DNA of 64,000 bases from an uncultured Alphaproteobacteria bacterium (GCA_951812775.1 OX638326.1:2739391-2803390); one strand, 5' to 3'; positions 54,830 through 63,049 are shown, numbered from the stretch's first letter. Notes: a model not told the origin generated them from the sequence alone. Program-made: numbers and translations.

Positions 54830-54862
54830 CCGACCCTTGGAGTCTCTGGGGGTCGGATTTTC
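54830..54862 (+). terminator. Terminator after the GIY-YIG gene
   Basis: CCGACCC (54830-54836) pairs with GGGTCGG (54850-54856), followed by ATTTTCTC. Confidence 0.7.
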
Positions 54863-54902
54863 TCGCCGTTACCACTATATAAATTGATCGTTGAATTTGT
54901 CT

Positions 54903-56426
54903 TCACCGTCCTGGTTGTGTGCGGCGCCAGGATAGCGCCTCCGCAATATGTAAACGGGTGACGGTTTCTTCTTCCATCAGGTCGGCGAGAGTCCGGGCAA
55001 CCCTTAAAACCCGATGATAACCGCGGGCGGATAGGCGAAGCCGGTCGGCGGCCGCGGTCAACAAAGCGCGCCCTGCCTCGTCCGGAGCCGCGACTTTTTC
55101 CAGTAATTCGCCATCAGCGTCCGCATTTGTCCGAATTTTCGAATTGCTGTCTCCGAGCGTGGAATAGCGTTCCCGCTGGATGGTTCGCGCCGAAGCCACT
55201 CTCTCGGCAACCTCCGCTGAACCTTCCGGCGGCGGCGGCAAAGACAGGTCCGCTGGTTTGACGGCGGGAACATCGACATGAATATCAATTCGATCAAAAA
55301 GTGGTCCTGATATTTTGGCCTGATAATCCTGTGCACAACGCGGCGCGCGCGAGCAGGCCTGAGTCGCGTCATCCAGATACCCGCAACGACAGGGGTTCAT
55401 CGCTGCGATAAGCTGGAAGCGCGCCGGGTAAGTTTGATGGGCGTTCGCCCGGGCGAGCACGGCAAATCCAGATTCAAGTGGTTGGCGCAACGCCTCCAGC
55501 GTTTGACGGGTAAATTCCGGTAACTCATCGAGAAACAGGACGCCGAGATGGGCCAGAGATACCTCGCCGGGTTGAGCCTTGCGACCGCCCCCAACCATGG
55601 CGGCGAGGGAGGCCGAATGATGCGGATCGCGAAACGGGCGCATTCTCAGGAGGCGACCACCGCCCAGAGTCCCCGACACTGAGTGGATCATGCTTACTTC
55701 AAGCGCTTCCGCAGGATCAAGCGGCGGTAATATTCCGGGCAGTCGTGCCGCCAGCATTGACTTTCCGGCCCCCGGTGGCCCCATCATAAGCAGGTTATGG
55801 CCACCGGCTGCGGCGACCTCGAGGGCCCGTTTTGCGGTTTCCTGGCCTTTAATATCGCGAAGGTCCGGAACGGTTTCCTCGGCGGGCGCGAGCTTTGGTT
55901 CCGGCGCTGCCAGCAGCCGGGTTCCTTTGAGGTGGTTGATAAGTGACAGAAGATTAGGCGCGGCAATGATCGAAATCTCGCCGGCCCAGGCGGCCTCCCC
56001 ACCACATTCTTCAGGACAAATCAGCCCGGTGTCGGCGGCGGATGCCCCGATCGCTGCGGGCAGAACCCCGGTTACCGGCGTAATCGCGCCATCAAGAGCG
56101 AGTTCGCCTAGAGCCGTATAGCCGACTAATTCATCGTCACTCAGAACCCCCATTGCTGACAACAGACCTAAAGCGATCGGCAAATCGAAATGACTGCCTT
56201 CCTTGGCCAGGTCAGCCGGGGAGAGATTTACGGTGATGCGTTTCGGCGGCAAAGCGAGGCCGATGGCCGCCAGCGCCGAACGGACGCGTTCGCGGGATTC
56301 GCCAACCGCCTTGTCAGGGAGGCCGACGATGGTGAAGGACGGCAGCCCGGCGCCCATCTGAACCTGTACGTCGATAGGCAGCACATCAATTCCTGCAAAG
56401 GCAACGGTTCGAACCCTTGAAGTCAT
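54903..56426 (-). CDS. yifB: YifB family Mg-chelatase-like AAA ATPase
   Basis: A 507-residue ATPase related to ComM. Lon-like N-terminal domain (FTIVGLPDKAVGESRERVRS, ITVNLSPADLAKEGSHFDLP), Walker A MMGPPGAGKSMLAARLPGIL, FRDPHHSASLAAMVGGG, Walker B VLFLDELPEF, zinc motif NPCRCGYLDD. ComM is a branch-migration helicase that extends integrated DNA during natural transformation. Start ATG at 56426 follows the conserved family beginning; upstream codons to 56591 are not conserved. Confidence 0.92.
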   Translation of the reverse strand: MTSRVRTVAFAGIDVLPIDVQVQMGAGLPSFTIVGLPDKAVGESRERVRSALAAIGLALPPKRITVNLSPADLAKEGSHFDLPIALGLLSAMGVLSDDELVGYTALGELALDGAITPVTGVLPAAIGASAADTGLICPEECGGEAAWAGEISIIAAPNLLSLINHLKGTRLLAAPEPKLAPAEETVPDLRDIKGQETAKRALEVAAAGGHNLLMMGPPGAGKSMLAARLPGILPPLDPAEALEVSMIHSVSGTLGGGRLLRMRPFRDPHHSASLAAMVGGGRKAQPGEVSLAHLGVLFLDELPEFTRQTLEALRQPLESGFAVLARANAHQTYPARFQLIAAMNPCRCGYLDDATQACSRAPRCAQDYQAKISGPLFDRIDIHVDVPAVKPADLSLPPPPEGSAEVAERVASARTIQRERYSTLGDSNSKIRTNADADGELLEKVAAPDEAGRALLTAAADRLRLSARGYHRVLRVARTLADLMEEETVTRLHIAEALSWRRTQPGR

Positions 56427-56647
56427 AAAACCGCGCCCGATGGTTGTGTCATGTTCGGGCTCTTTTACACTTAATACGATTGTGTTGCTACCCTCGGGCA
56501 TATTGGTCTCCTGTTTTGTCTGAGAACAGGATGTTCTCATTTTGTTCCTTTTTGGGCAAGCGTTTGTTATGCCACATTTTTGGCGATACACTATTAATCA
56601 ATTGATCTGTGGCGCGTTTGTTTCGCCTGTTCTGGAGGTGGTTCCGT

Positions 56648-57445
56648 ATGCTTGTTCTTTACGATGGCACGACGTCGGTTTGTGGCATAAAGGCGCGAGT
56701 GACCCTCGCGGAAAAAGGCCTGACTTTTGAAAGCCGAAATGTCGATCTCGGAAAAGGTGAGCAGTTTGCGCCGGATTATCTCAAGTTAAATCCCAATGCT
56801 GTCATTCCGACACTGATCGATGCAGACGAAATCATCGTCGAGTCCTCGGTCATCATGCAGTACGTCGATGAAATTGATGCGGCCGGGCCCTCGTTGCAGC
56901 CCGAGGACCCCTTAAACAGGGCACGCATGCGTCTGTGGCTTAAGAGAATTGATGATCCAATTCACCCGGCGACCGGCACGCTTACACATGCCACTGCATT
57001 CCGACCCGCTTTTTTGAAAAAATCCCCCGAAGAACAAAAGGCGCATTTTGCGGCGATGCCCGATCCCGCGCGCCGCGCCAGGCAGGAAGCGGTATATCGC
57101 GACGGGCTGGACGCCCCGATTGTTGCCAATGCTGTTCGGACATTTGATAAATTTGTAAAGGATGCAGAAAGCGCATTGGCGAAAAATGATTTTCTCGCGG
57201 GCGAACGATATTCTTTAGCCGACGTCGCGGCGACGCCCTATATAAACCAGCTTGATGCCTTGAAGCTTCTGCCGGTGTGGGCTGATACAGCGCCCCGTGT
57301 TTCGGACTGGTATATCCGGATAAAAGAGCGCCCGTCCTTTAAAGCGATGCTGACGGACTATCTAACCGACGAAGACATTGCCCGTTTCGCCGTAATTGAC
57401 GACAGCACGGCAGCGAAAGCCCAGGAAATTCTCGTTGAGAAATAA
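56648..57445 (+). CDS. Glutathione S-transferase family protein
   Basis: A 265-residue protein. The thioredoxin-like N-terminal domain is MLVLYDGTTSVCGIKARVTL with a Ser/Cys near the glutathione thiol, LNPNAVIPTLID (cis-Pro) and VESSVIMQYVDE. The all-alpha C-terminal domain follows with FLAGERYSLADVAATPYINQ. SD GGAGG lies eight bases before the ATG. It is divergent from yifB and converges with the CBASS phospholipase gene; glutathione synthetase is encoded nearby (gshB), but the CBASS operon now lies between them. Confidence 0.85.
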   Translation: MLVLYDGTTSVCGIKARVTLAEKGLTFESRNVDLGKGEQFAPDYLKLNPNAVIPTLIDADEIIVESSVIMQYVDEIDAAGPSLQPEDPLNRARMRLWLKRIDDPIHPATGTLTHATAFRPAFLKKSPEEQKAHFAAMPDPARRARQEAVYRDGLDAPIVANAVRTFDKFVKDAESALAKNDFLAGERYSLADVAATPYINQLDALKLLPVWADTAPRVSDWYIRIKERPSFKAMLTDYLTDEDIARFAVIDDSTAAKAQEILVEK

Positions 57446-57451
57446 GTCATC

Positions 57452-57494
57452 AAACGCTATGAAACGGCTCGAAAAACGCTATGAAACGGCTCGA
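57452..57494. repeat. 22-bp tandem duplication at the 3' end of capV
   Basis: AAACGCTATGAAACGGCTCGA appears at 57452-57472 and again at 57474-57494 (period 22). It lies in the last codons of capV. Because the period is not a multiple of three, the second copy is read in another frame; with one copy the protein would end EPFHSV, with two it ends EPFHSVFRAVS. Confidence 0.85.
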
Positions 57495-58416
57495 ACGGTT
57501 CTCTGGGTTCATGCAAGAAGACTTGCCGATATTTTTCAATAAAGTGGCGCGCCTCACTGTCGCCGTACGCTATTAGGTCGTCTACAATACCAGGGTCGTC
57601 CATTTCATAATTTGATGCCTCCGTGCCGCCTGTAATGCGGAACAAGCGTTTTTCGACGGACGTCTCTTCTTGTATCAGTAATTTGGCTACACCATTTGAT
57701 CCTGCAGATTGTCCGCTCATGAAAAGTGAGATGAGCGACCTCAGGCCGGTTACTGCACCGAAACCGCTCTTATATTTTGGCCCTGCGTCTGCTGTACCAA
57801 TGCTTAGCACTTTTAATTCGCTGGGTGACCAATTCAGCGTGGATAGGCCCTCGACGACTAAAAAACTCACCGGGTTATTGGCCCATATCCCTCCGTCGAT
57901 GAGCCCCCCAATTTTCTTGATTTTGTGAGTTGGGAAATACGTTGGTGCCGCTGCAGTTGCTAAACATACGTCTGCAGCTCTTTCCCGAAAATCGAGTTCG
58001 AATCGAGGGTGATGGGAAGTCTTAAATATATGGACAGAATTTGTTGTGCCGTTATACGCCGGAATTAATAGCCGTGTGGTGCTCTCTCCGAGTTGGCGTT
58101 CGCCAAAAGTGCTGTTGATCGCATCCTGCAATTTTTTCGCATTGTATTTTGGTCGAAATATTTGCTTTAATTTCGATTGAAACCCATAAGAAGAAAAAAT
58201 TATTGGACCTGACTTTTTGTATATTGAGACAATTTCCGAAGCAGGAATACCCAACCCCAAACCAACCGCAACTATACCACCGGTTGATGTGCCGCCAATC
58301 AGGTCGAAACAACTAGCAATATTCTTGCCTGTAAGGCTTTCAATGTTCGCTAGGAATGAAGCCGCGAATGCCCCCTTTAGCCCGCCACCATCAATTGAAA
58401 GAATATGCTTATGCAT
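57457..58416 (-). CDS. capV: Patatin-like phospholipase effector of CBASS (CapV type)
   Basis: A 319-residue patatin. Oxyanion-hole SIDGGGLKGAFAASFLANIE, nucleophile IGGTSTGGIVAVGLGLG (Ser in GTSTG), catalytic Asp in GGLIDGGIWANNPVS. CapV-type effectors are switched on by the cyclic nucleotide made by the CD-NTase and degrade membrane phospholipids, killing the infected cell. The ATG at 58416 is 2 bp from the E2 gene stop and the CD-NTase lies upstream on the same strand, fixing the role. An open frame upstream to 58458 is excluded by this overlap. Confidence 0.88.
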   Translation of the reverse strand: MHKHILSIDGGGLKGAFAASFLANIESLTGKNIASCFDLIGGTSTGGIVAVGLGLGIPASEIVSIYKKSGPIIFSSYGFQSKLKQIFRPKYNAKKLQDAINSTFGERQLGESTTRLLIPAYNGTTNSVHIFKTSHHPRFELDFRERAADVCLATAAAPTYFPTHKIKKIGGLIDGGIWANNPVSFLVVEGLSTLNWSPSELKVLSIGTADAGPKYKSGFGAVTGLRSLISLFMSGQSAGSNGVAKLLIQEETSVEKRLFRITGGTEASNYEMDDPGIVDDLIAYGDSEARHFIEKYRQVFLHEPREPFEPFHSVFRAVS

Positions 58417-58418
58417 TG

Positions 58419-58841
58419 TTAGTTCCCCTCTTGCGGGTGTTCTCCCCCGCCCGCCCAAACGTTAGAGACCAACCATTCTTCGAAATAAAATAGCCACAAA
58501 GCGGCCCATCCAACGATTGTTTCTGAGATCAACATTCCATCATGCCACTCTCCCGAATTTGGTAGCCATAGACACAATTGAAAGTTTTCTTAAGAATATA
58601 AATGGGGGATCTGGCGGCCCGCAGCGAGGCGAGATAAATCGGGGTCTAAAACAAAAATACTTGGCAATCCGCCGCTGCTGTATCTAATTTGAATCCTATA
58701 AATTCGGCACAGAGGGCTCGGCTGGAGAGAAAGTTCCCACACAAGTTCACCGGCCTTTATTCTGCTTTGATCCCCGGAACCAAAACGATTTCGCAAATGT
58801 AGAAATTGTTTCTGATGCGGTGATTTTTTACTCCGCGCCAT
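58419..58841 (-). pseudogene. CBASS-associated E2-like protein with in-frame stop
   Basis: A 140-codon gene broken by one TAA at 58590-58592. Before it the product reads QPSPLCRIYRIQIRY and LPSIFVLDPDLSRLAAG, IPHLYS; after it, in the same frame, FQLCLWLPNSGEW, TIVGWAALWLFYFEEWLV and WAGGGEHP to the true stop at 58419. This pattern (PLxRxYxVxI, LDPDL, PHLY, LCLY/W.P, WL.FYE.WL, GGGEHP) is that of the stand-alone E2-like proteins of short type II CBASS, which act on the CD-NTase C-terminus. The stop sits six residues before the Cys of LCLW, the likely catalytic one, so an unread-through product would be inactive. Overlaps the 49-codon ORF; ends 2 bp before capV. Confidence 0.62.
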
Positions 58842-58977
58842 AGAATGTGTTTTTCCTGAGCGGTTTAGCGTTCATACTCGGGCTAACCAGAAAACCTGCA
58901 GACCCAACGGATATTTTGCTGCTTTCTCGCGCAACCGTTACCCTGTCTGATGTTGGGGTTAGGAGAGAATTAGCCAT
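58828..58977 (-). CDS. Small 49-residue ORF in the CBASS operon
   Basis: Starts MANSLLTPTSDRVTVARESS, preceded by AAGGAAG six bases upstream, and ends at 58828, overlapping the E2 ORF start by 14 bp. I do not recognise the product; it is polar with no membrane segment. The SD and overlap suggest it is translated with the operon, but it could also be a chance frame. The 58978-59073 stretch between it and the CD-NTase gene holds the tail duplication. Confidence 0.35.
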   Translation of the reverse strand: MANSLLTPTSDRVTVARESSKISVGSAGFLVSPSMNAKPLRKNTFYGAE

Positions 58978-59007
58978 TTTAGCTTCCTTGTTTAAAGAGC
59001 AAGGAGG

Positions 59008-59121
59008 TTATGACGCCCTGCTCTTGAGTTGTGCGTTTCGCTTACGAAGCCAGACATCGATTCGCAAGGCGGTCTATGAAGACTTGCGCCTCAATTGAGC
59101 GTTTCGCTTGCGCAACCAAAC
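59008..59121 (-). repeat. Duplicated, diverged 3' end of the CD-NTase gene
   Basis: The CD-NTase ends VWLRKRNAQLRRKSS-stop (59121-59074). In the same frame 66 bp further, the DNA encodes VWLRKRNAQLKSRAS-stop (59055-59008). The first ten residues of each are identical though codons differ widely. One copy after the TAG can only be reached by read-through or by loss of the 66-bp unit. Confidence 0.75.
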
Positions 59122-60174
59122 TTCCATACTGTCCTTGTCGGAAAGGGGCAGAATACGCGCGGCTACCTTATATCCAAATGCTTTGCTGGTATTCTTGTAG
59201 ATGGAGTCGGGACCTTCCGCTGTTTCTAGCGCTTTTAAATCTCCAGCTAGACGTTTTTGCCAATCGAAATATGCCGTCGCAAGGCGTTCATCTTGATTCC
59301 ACCGTTCTGCGAAGTTTTCATCAGAATCAGTCGGATTTGGAATTCGCCACGGAGTTTTTCCATTTTCAGAGTTGGGCTCAATGAACCGATTCATGGATGA
59401 AACAGTGGTAGTTAGCAAGTCAAACTCGGTCGCGTGTTCACGGAGAGCGTAAAACTCATAACTCCGCGCGGCTAAAGTTGTGATAATGATTGAAATAGGA
59501 GCTAAATCAGCGTTTTCGTCCTCGAAGTATATGTCGCGATGGCGCTTAATAATTTGGATAGTTCGTCTCAGCACGCCTGTTACTTTAGTAAGATTTGGGA
59601 ACGGTTCGACATCTGCCTGCATCTTGGAGATGCTAAAGTCCGGAAAGGTTTTTATCTTAAAATCTATCGCCGCCATTTTTTCAAACCAATCTCGATAACC
59701 CTTTGGATTTGTGGGCTTCCAAATTTTTAAAGGTTTGTCAGGGATCAATTCTCCGTTTGAAGCATGTGCTGGATCTCGGATTGATGGGGTGCAGTCCATG
59801 TGAAACTCACCAGCGTAATTCAGGCGCCAACATCGAGACTTCTCCTCAAGCATGTTACGATATACGGCATTTTCTTTTAATCGCGCTCCGACCAGGTTCT
59901 TTAATTCGGCCGGCGTCGAGCACGCAGGAAATGCTGGGCAACGGCAGACTAAGTCGACATCGTATTCTTGTTTTCCTATTGGCTTAATGATTGTTCCCAA
60001 TGCAATTGAACCCTGCGCATATACAGACGCGCCATCTAAAAATGGGCTTTGGGAATCTGATAACCATTTCCCAACAGCGTTATAATGGCTTTCGGCAGCC
60101 TGCTTTTGTTCTTCGGTTGGTTCAAGCTCTTGGCAAATGGCTTCAATAAGTTTGTTTAGCTTAGCCTTTTTCAT
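59074..60174 (-). CDS. CD-NTase (cGAS/DncV-like nucleotidyltransferase) of CBASS
   Basis: A 366-residue enzyme. Nucleotidyltransferase core: VYAQGSIALGTIIKPIGKQ with Gly-Ser, then the metal-binding pair in EYDVDLVC and the third Asp in FHMDCTPSIRD; the helical domain follows with LRRTIQIIKRHRDIYF. On phage infection such enzymes make a cyclic oligonucleotide that activates the effector (here CapV). The ATG at 60174 follows GAGGAAAG; a TTG at 60189 is less likely. The C-terminal tail, which E2-like proteins act on in related systems, is duplicated downstream. Confidence 0.88.
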   Translation of the reverse strand: MKKAKLNKLIEAICQELEPTEEQKQAAESHYNAVGKWLSDSQSPFLDGASVYAQGSIALGTIIKPIGKQEYDVDLVCRCPAFPACSTPAELKNLVGARLKENAVYRNMLEEKSRCWRLNYAGEFHMDCTPSIRDPAHASNGELIPDKPLKIWKPTNPKGYRDWFEKMAAIDFKIKTFPDFSISKMQADVEPFPNLTKVTGVLRRTIQIIKRHRDIYFEDENADLAPISIIITTLAARSYEFYALREHATEFDLLTTTVSSMNRFIEPNSENGKTPWRIPNPTDSDENFAERWNQDERLATAYFDWQKRLAGDLKALETAEGPDSIYKNTSKAFGYKVAARILPLSDKDSMEVWLRKRNAQLRRKSS

Positions 60175-60226
60175 AGCAACTTTCCTCAAACTTTGGGCGT
60201 GACCCCCACCTTGACGAACGAATCAA

Positions 60227-60256
60227 TGACACGGTATTAAGGATTGCTCCGTGTCA
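60227..60256. promoter_or_regulatory. Inverted repeat TGACACGG/CCGTGTCA upstream of CBASS
   Basis: Perfect 8-bp arms separated by 14 bp; a further TGACACG follows at 60265. It is 53 bp upstream of the CD-NTase ATG, a fitting place for a regulator site. No regulator gene is in the operon. Confidence 0.45.
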
Positions 60257-60320
60257 ACCGCGTTTGACACGTTCGAAGTCTGCAATGGAATCACTGGCTT
60301 TTCGCAGACTTTATTGAGTA

Positions 60321-60358
60321 GAAGCGGTGTAGCCTGCAAACGACGCCGCTTCATTTTT
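60321..60358 (+). terminator. Terminator-like hairpin
   Basis: GAAGCGGTGT (60321-60330) pairs with ACGCCGCTTC (60343-60352) with one wobble, followed by ATTTTTAT. No plus-strand gene precedes it, so it may be a leftover of removed DNA. Confidence 0.55.
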
Positions 60359-60601
60359 ATGGGCACTTGAAGGCTGAACCACAAGATAAGGTAGTGGACA
60401 CACTATGAAGTGACCATAACTTCTTGTGCCACAAAATGTCGCGTATGTCGAGTCTTTGAGTAGCTGGAGCACGGATAACGGGAAACGGTCACAACCTGTT
60501 GGTTTTGTTGTTATAAACCGTGAAGTAAAGTGTGGTGACGATCAGCTTGACCCTGAGTTTGTGAATCGATTCTTATTTTCTTAACTAATTCGTCTGTTTT
60601 G

Positions 60602-61540
60602 TTAGCAGCGGGTCTCAATCGCATCCCAAATCAACTTTTCGATATGAATATCGTCGAGAGCGTTGATTTCCTGGATGCCGGTTGGTGAGGTAACGTTAAT
60701 CTCGGTCAAATAATCCCCGATCACATCTATCCCGACAAAGAGCAACCCCTTTTCTTTAAGGGCCGGCCCGATCGCTTCACAAATTTCCTGCTCTCGCGAT
60801 GTCAGCGATGTTTTGAGTGCTGAGCCGCCGGCATGAAAGTTGGCACGGGCATCGCCATCCGCCGGTATCCGCGACACGCCCCCGGCAGGAACACCATCCA
60901 CCAGGATGATCCGTTTATCGCCTTGCCGGACTTCGGGCAGGTAGCGCTGGATAATGATGGGCTCGCGATATTTATCGGTAAACATCTCTAGCAGCGCACC
61001 CATATTTTCGTCTTCGGGTGTCATATGAAATACATCGACTCCGCCATTACCGAACAAGGGCTTAACGATGATGTCCTTGTGTTCATCGCGGAAGGCGTGG
61101 ATTGCGGTTACATCTGAAGTAATTATGGTCGGCGGCAAAACCCCATCAAAATGCATCACGAAAAGTTTTTCGGGTGCATTTCTAACTGCCGCCGGATCAT
61201 TCACAACCAGCGTGTCAGGATGGATATGTTCGAGTAGATGCGTTGCCGTGATATAAGCCATGTCAAAGGGCGGATCTTGTCGCATCAAAACCACGTCGAC
61301 GGCCGACAGATCAATGATCTCTTCTTCGCCCGCGGAGAAATGGTTGCCAACTTCCCGGCGAACTTCAATCGCTCGGCTGCGGGCGAAAAGTTTGCCATCC
61401 CGGAACGCCAAATCGGACGGCAGGTAGTGATAGAGCGTATGTCCGCGTGCCTGCGCTTCCATTGCCAGCATAAAAGTGCTGTCGGCACTTATATCGATGG
61501 TTTCTATCGGGTCCATCTGGATCGCGACGGCTAGGCTCAT
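60602..61540 (-). CDS. gshB: Glutathione synthetase
   Basis: A 312-residue ATP-grasp enzyme joining gamma-glutamylcysteine and glycine. AVDVVLMRQDPPFDMAYITA, VVNDPAAVRNAPEKLF, VKPLFGNGGVDVF, VRQGDKRIILVDG and INVTSPTGIQEIN are its signatures. It normally neighbours yifB in alphaproteobacteria; here the accessory block separates them. Confidence 0.96.
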   Translation of the reverse strand: MSLAVAIQMDPIETIDISADSTFMLAMEAQARGHTLYHYLPSDLAFRDGKLFARSRAIEVRREVGNHFSAGEEEIIDLSAVDVVLMRQDPPFDMAYITATHLLEHIHPDTLVVNDPAAVRNAPEKLFVMHFDGVLPPTIITSDVTAIHAFRDEHKDIIVKPLFGNGGVDVFHMTPEDENMGALLEMFTDKYREPIIIQRYLPEVRQGDKRIILVDGVPAGGVSRIPADGDARANFHAGGSALKTSLTSREQEICEAIGPALKEKGLLFVGIDVIGDYLTEINVTSPTGIQEINALDDIHIEKLIWDAIETRC

Positions 61541-61556
61541 TTTTTCTCGGCTCTAC

Positions 61557-62414
61557 TTATTTCAGTTGGTTCTGGTTAAGCCGCGCACGAACCTTATGCA
61601 ATAGTGCCGCCGCTTCATGGCGTTCGGATTCATTTGTGGATTGCGCCAGAAAACCCTCCAGAACACCGGCTGCCCGGCGCAAATTTCCAATTCGCGAATA
61701 AAACACGCCCGCTTCCTGTAACAAGGGCAAGCGCGCCGGCGCAATTAACAGCATACGGTCCATAATTTGTGCCGCTCTTTCCGGATCATTCCCGGAAAGA
61801 GCGCGGCGTTTAATATTATTGAGAAGTCTGATGAGCGTATCGCGGCGCGTGACGGGCGCATAATGATCCGGCTGCAACTCCGCCTCCAAACCCGCGACCT
61901 GTTTTAACAAGGCGCGGAGATCAGCAACATTACGTTCGATTCCGCCATTGAAGGGATCAACGATACTGCGCACCGTGCCGCGTTCGAGCCGGATCATAAA
62001 GTGGCCGGGAAAATTAATTCCCGTCGCATCCCAGCCCAGTTGATGGGCGACATCGAGATAGATAATTGCCAGCGCCACCGGCAACCCTTTTCGGCGATCA
62101 ATGACTTTTATGAGATTGGCGTTCAAAGGATCGTCGTAAGTATCACTATCGCCTGTATAACCCCGGTCTTCGGTGATGACGTCTGACAGAGCCTGTGTTC
62201 GCTTTGCCACATTGTGAGTTGCTGTCCCCGGCACCAGCGTGGCGACATCGTCAGCAATTTTCGCTAGATGGTCACGGTAAAAGGAGAGGTCGGCATCGGG
62301 TTGATCAAGCGCTGCTAGCAAAAGCCCCACCTCCCCAATATCTATGGAATCGTCATCTTGATCGCCAACCTCCTGGAGGGCATTGCTCCATTGGTTTTGA
62401 ATGTCGGCGGTCAT
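61557..62414 (-). CDS. SirB1/transglutaminase-like protein with TPR-like tail
   Basis: A 285-residue protein. The N-terminal half is the transglutaminase-like SirB1 domain (RKGLPVALAIIYLDVAHQLG, GINFPGHFMIRLE, IVDPFNGG); the C-terminal half is helical and repeat-like (RALSGNDPERAAQIMDRMLL, RIGNLRRAAGVLEGFL). Function unknown; many act near peptide release factor or envelope genes. Stop 16 bp before the gshB ATG. Confidence 0.82.
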   Translation of the reverse strand: MTADIQNQWSNALQEVGDQDDDSIDIGEVGLLLAALDQPDADLSFYRDHLAKIADDVATLVPGTATHNVAKRTQALSDVITEDRGYTGDSDTYDDPLNANLIKVIDRRKGLPVALAIIYLDVAHQLGWDATGINFPGHFMIRLERGTVRSIVDPFNGGIERNVADLRALLKQVAGLEAELQPDHYAPVTRRDTLIRLLNNIKRRALSGNDPERAAQIMDRMLLIAPARLPLLQEAGVFYSRIGNLRRAAGVLEGFLAQSTNESERHEAAALLHKVRARLNQNQLK

Positions 62415-63049
62415 TTTGTTTTGGACTGGTTCGCACGTCGCCGCGGATCGTTTTTCATGATCACGTGGCTGACGACCCGTCGGACATATTTTATTTGCCG
62501 TGCGTGGTTCCGGACCCGCTCGAGCTCTGCGGCGTTCCGGGCGATGCCCATCAGATATACCGTTCCGCCGACAGTATCGATTGAATAGTTTATCGAGACG
62601 ACCTGGTTGTCGAGCGTGAGTCGGGTTTTAAGTTTGGTTGAAATCCAGCCATCGCGCGCGAAGCCAGAAGTCCCGTGCGACGATGCGACCTGTATTTCGT
62701 TTATGACCTCTTTGACGCCAGCGGCTTTCCAGGCAAGCCGCACAGCGTCAACGCGCATTTGCTGTGTTGGCACCGTACCGGTGAGCAGAACGCGCCCCTC
62801 AGAAATGGAGATGTCTGCGCTGGTGAGAAGAGCGTCGCTATGATCGAGCCACAAACCATTTATTTTGGCTCGAATGGCAAGATCACGCGCGGCGTCGTTG
62901 AGACCCCGCTCCTCTGATGCTGTCGTTGCAACTGAGGTGCCTGCCCCTACTGCTGCACCGACACACCCTGCAAGGAGTGGTGCTGCTGCGACCAGGAGCA
63001 ACATATATCCAAAAACGCGAAGTTCAGATTTGGTAGCCATCAAACTCAT
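62411..63049 (-). CDS. BON-domain lipoprotein/periplasmic protein (DolP-like)
   Basis: A 212-residue precursor. The signal is LLLVAAAPLLAGCVGAAVGA with a lipobox Cys. Two BON domains follow (DLAIRAKINGLWLDHSDALL to GTVPTQQMRVDAVRLAWKAA; DGWISTKLKTRLTLDNQVVS to LMGIARNAAELERVRNHARQ). DolP-like proteins keep the outer membrane intact. Overlaps the SirB1-like gene by 4 bp. Confidence 0.9.
   Translation of the reverse strand: MSLMATKSELRVFGYMLLLVAAAPLLAGCVGAAVGAGTSVATTASEERGLNDAARDLAIRAKINGLWLDHSDALLTSADISISEGRVLLTGTVPTQQMRVDAVRLAWKAAGVKEVINEIQVASSHGTSGFARDGWISTKLKTRLTLDNQVVSINYSIDTVGGTVYLMGIARNAAELERVRNHARQIKYVRRVVSHVIMKNDPRRRANQSKTK

Larger units (their letters stand above)
60190..60601. other. 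Control region upstream of the CBASS operon
   Basis: About 410 bp without a gene. It holds an inverted repeat at 60227-60256, a third TGACACG at 60265, a terminator-like hairpin at 60321-60358, and then featureless AT-rich DNA up to the gshB stop. The region probably contains the CBASS promoter. Confidence 0.55.
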
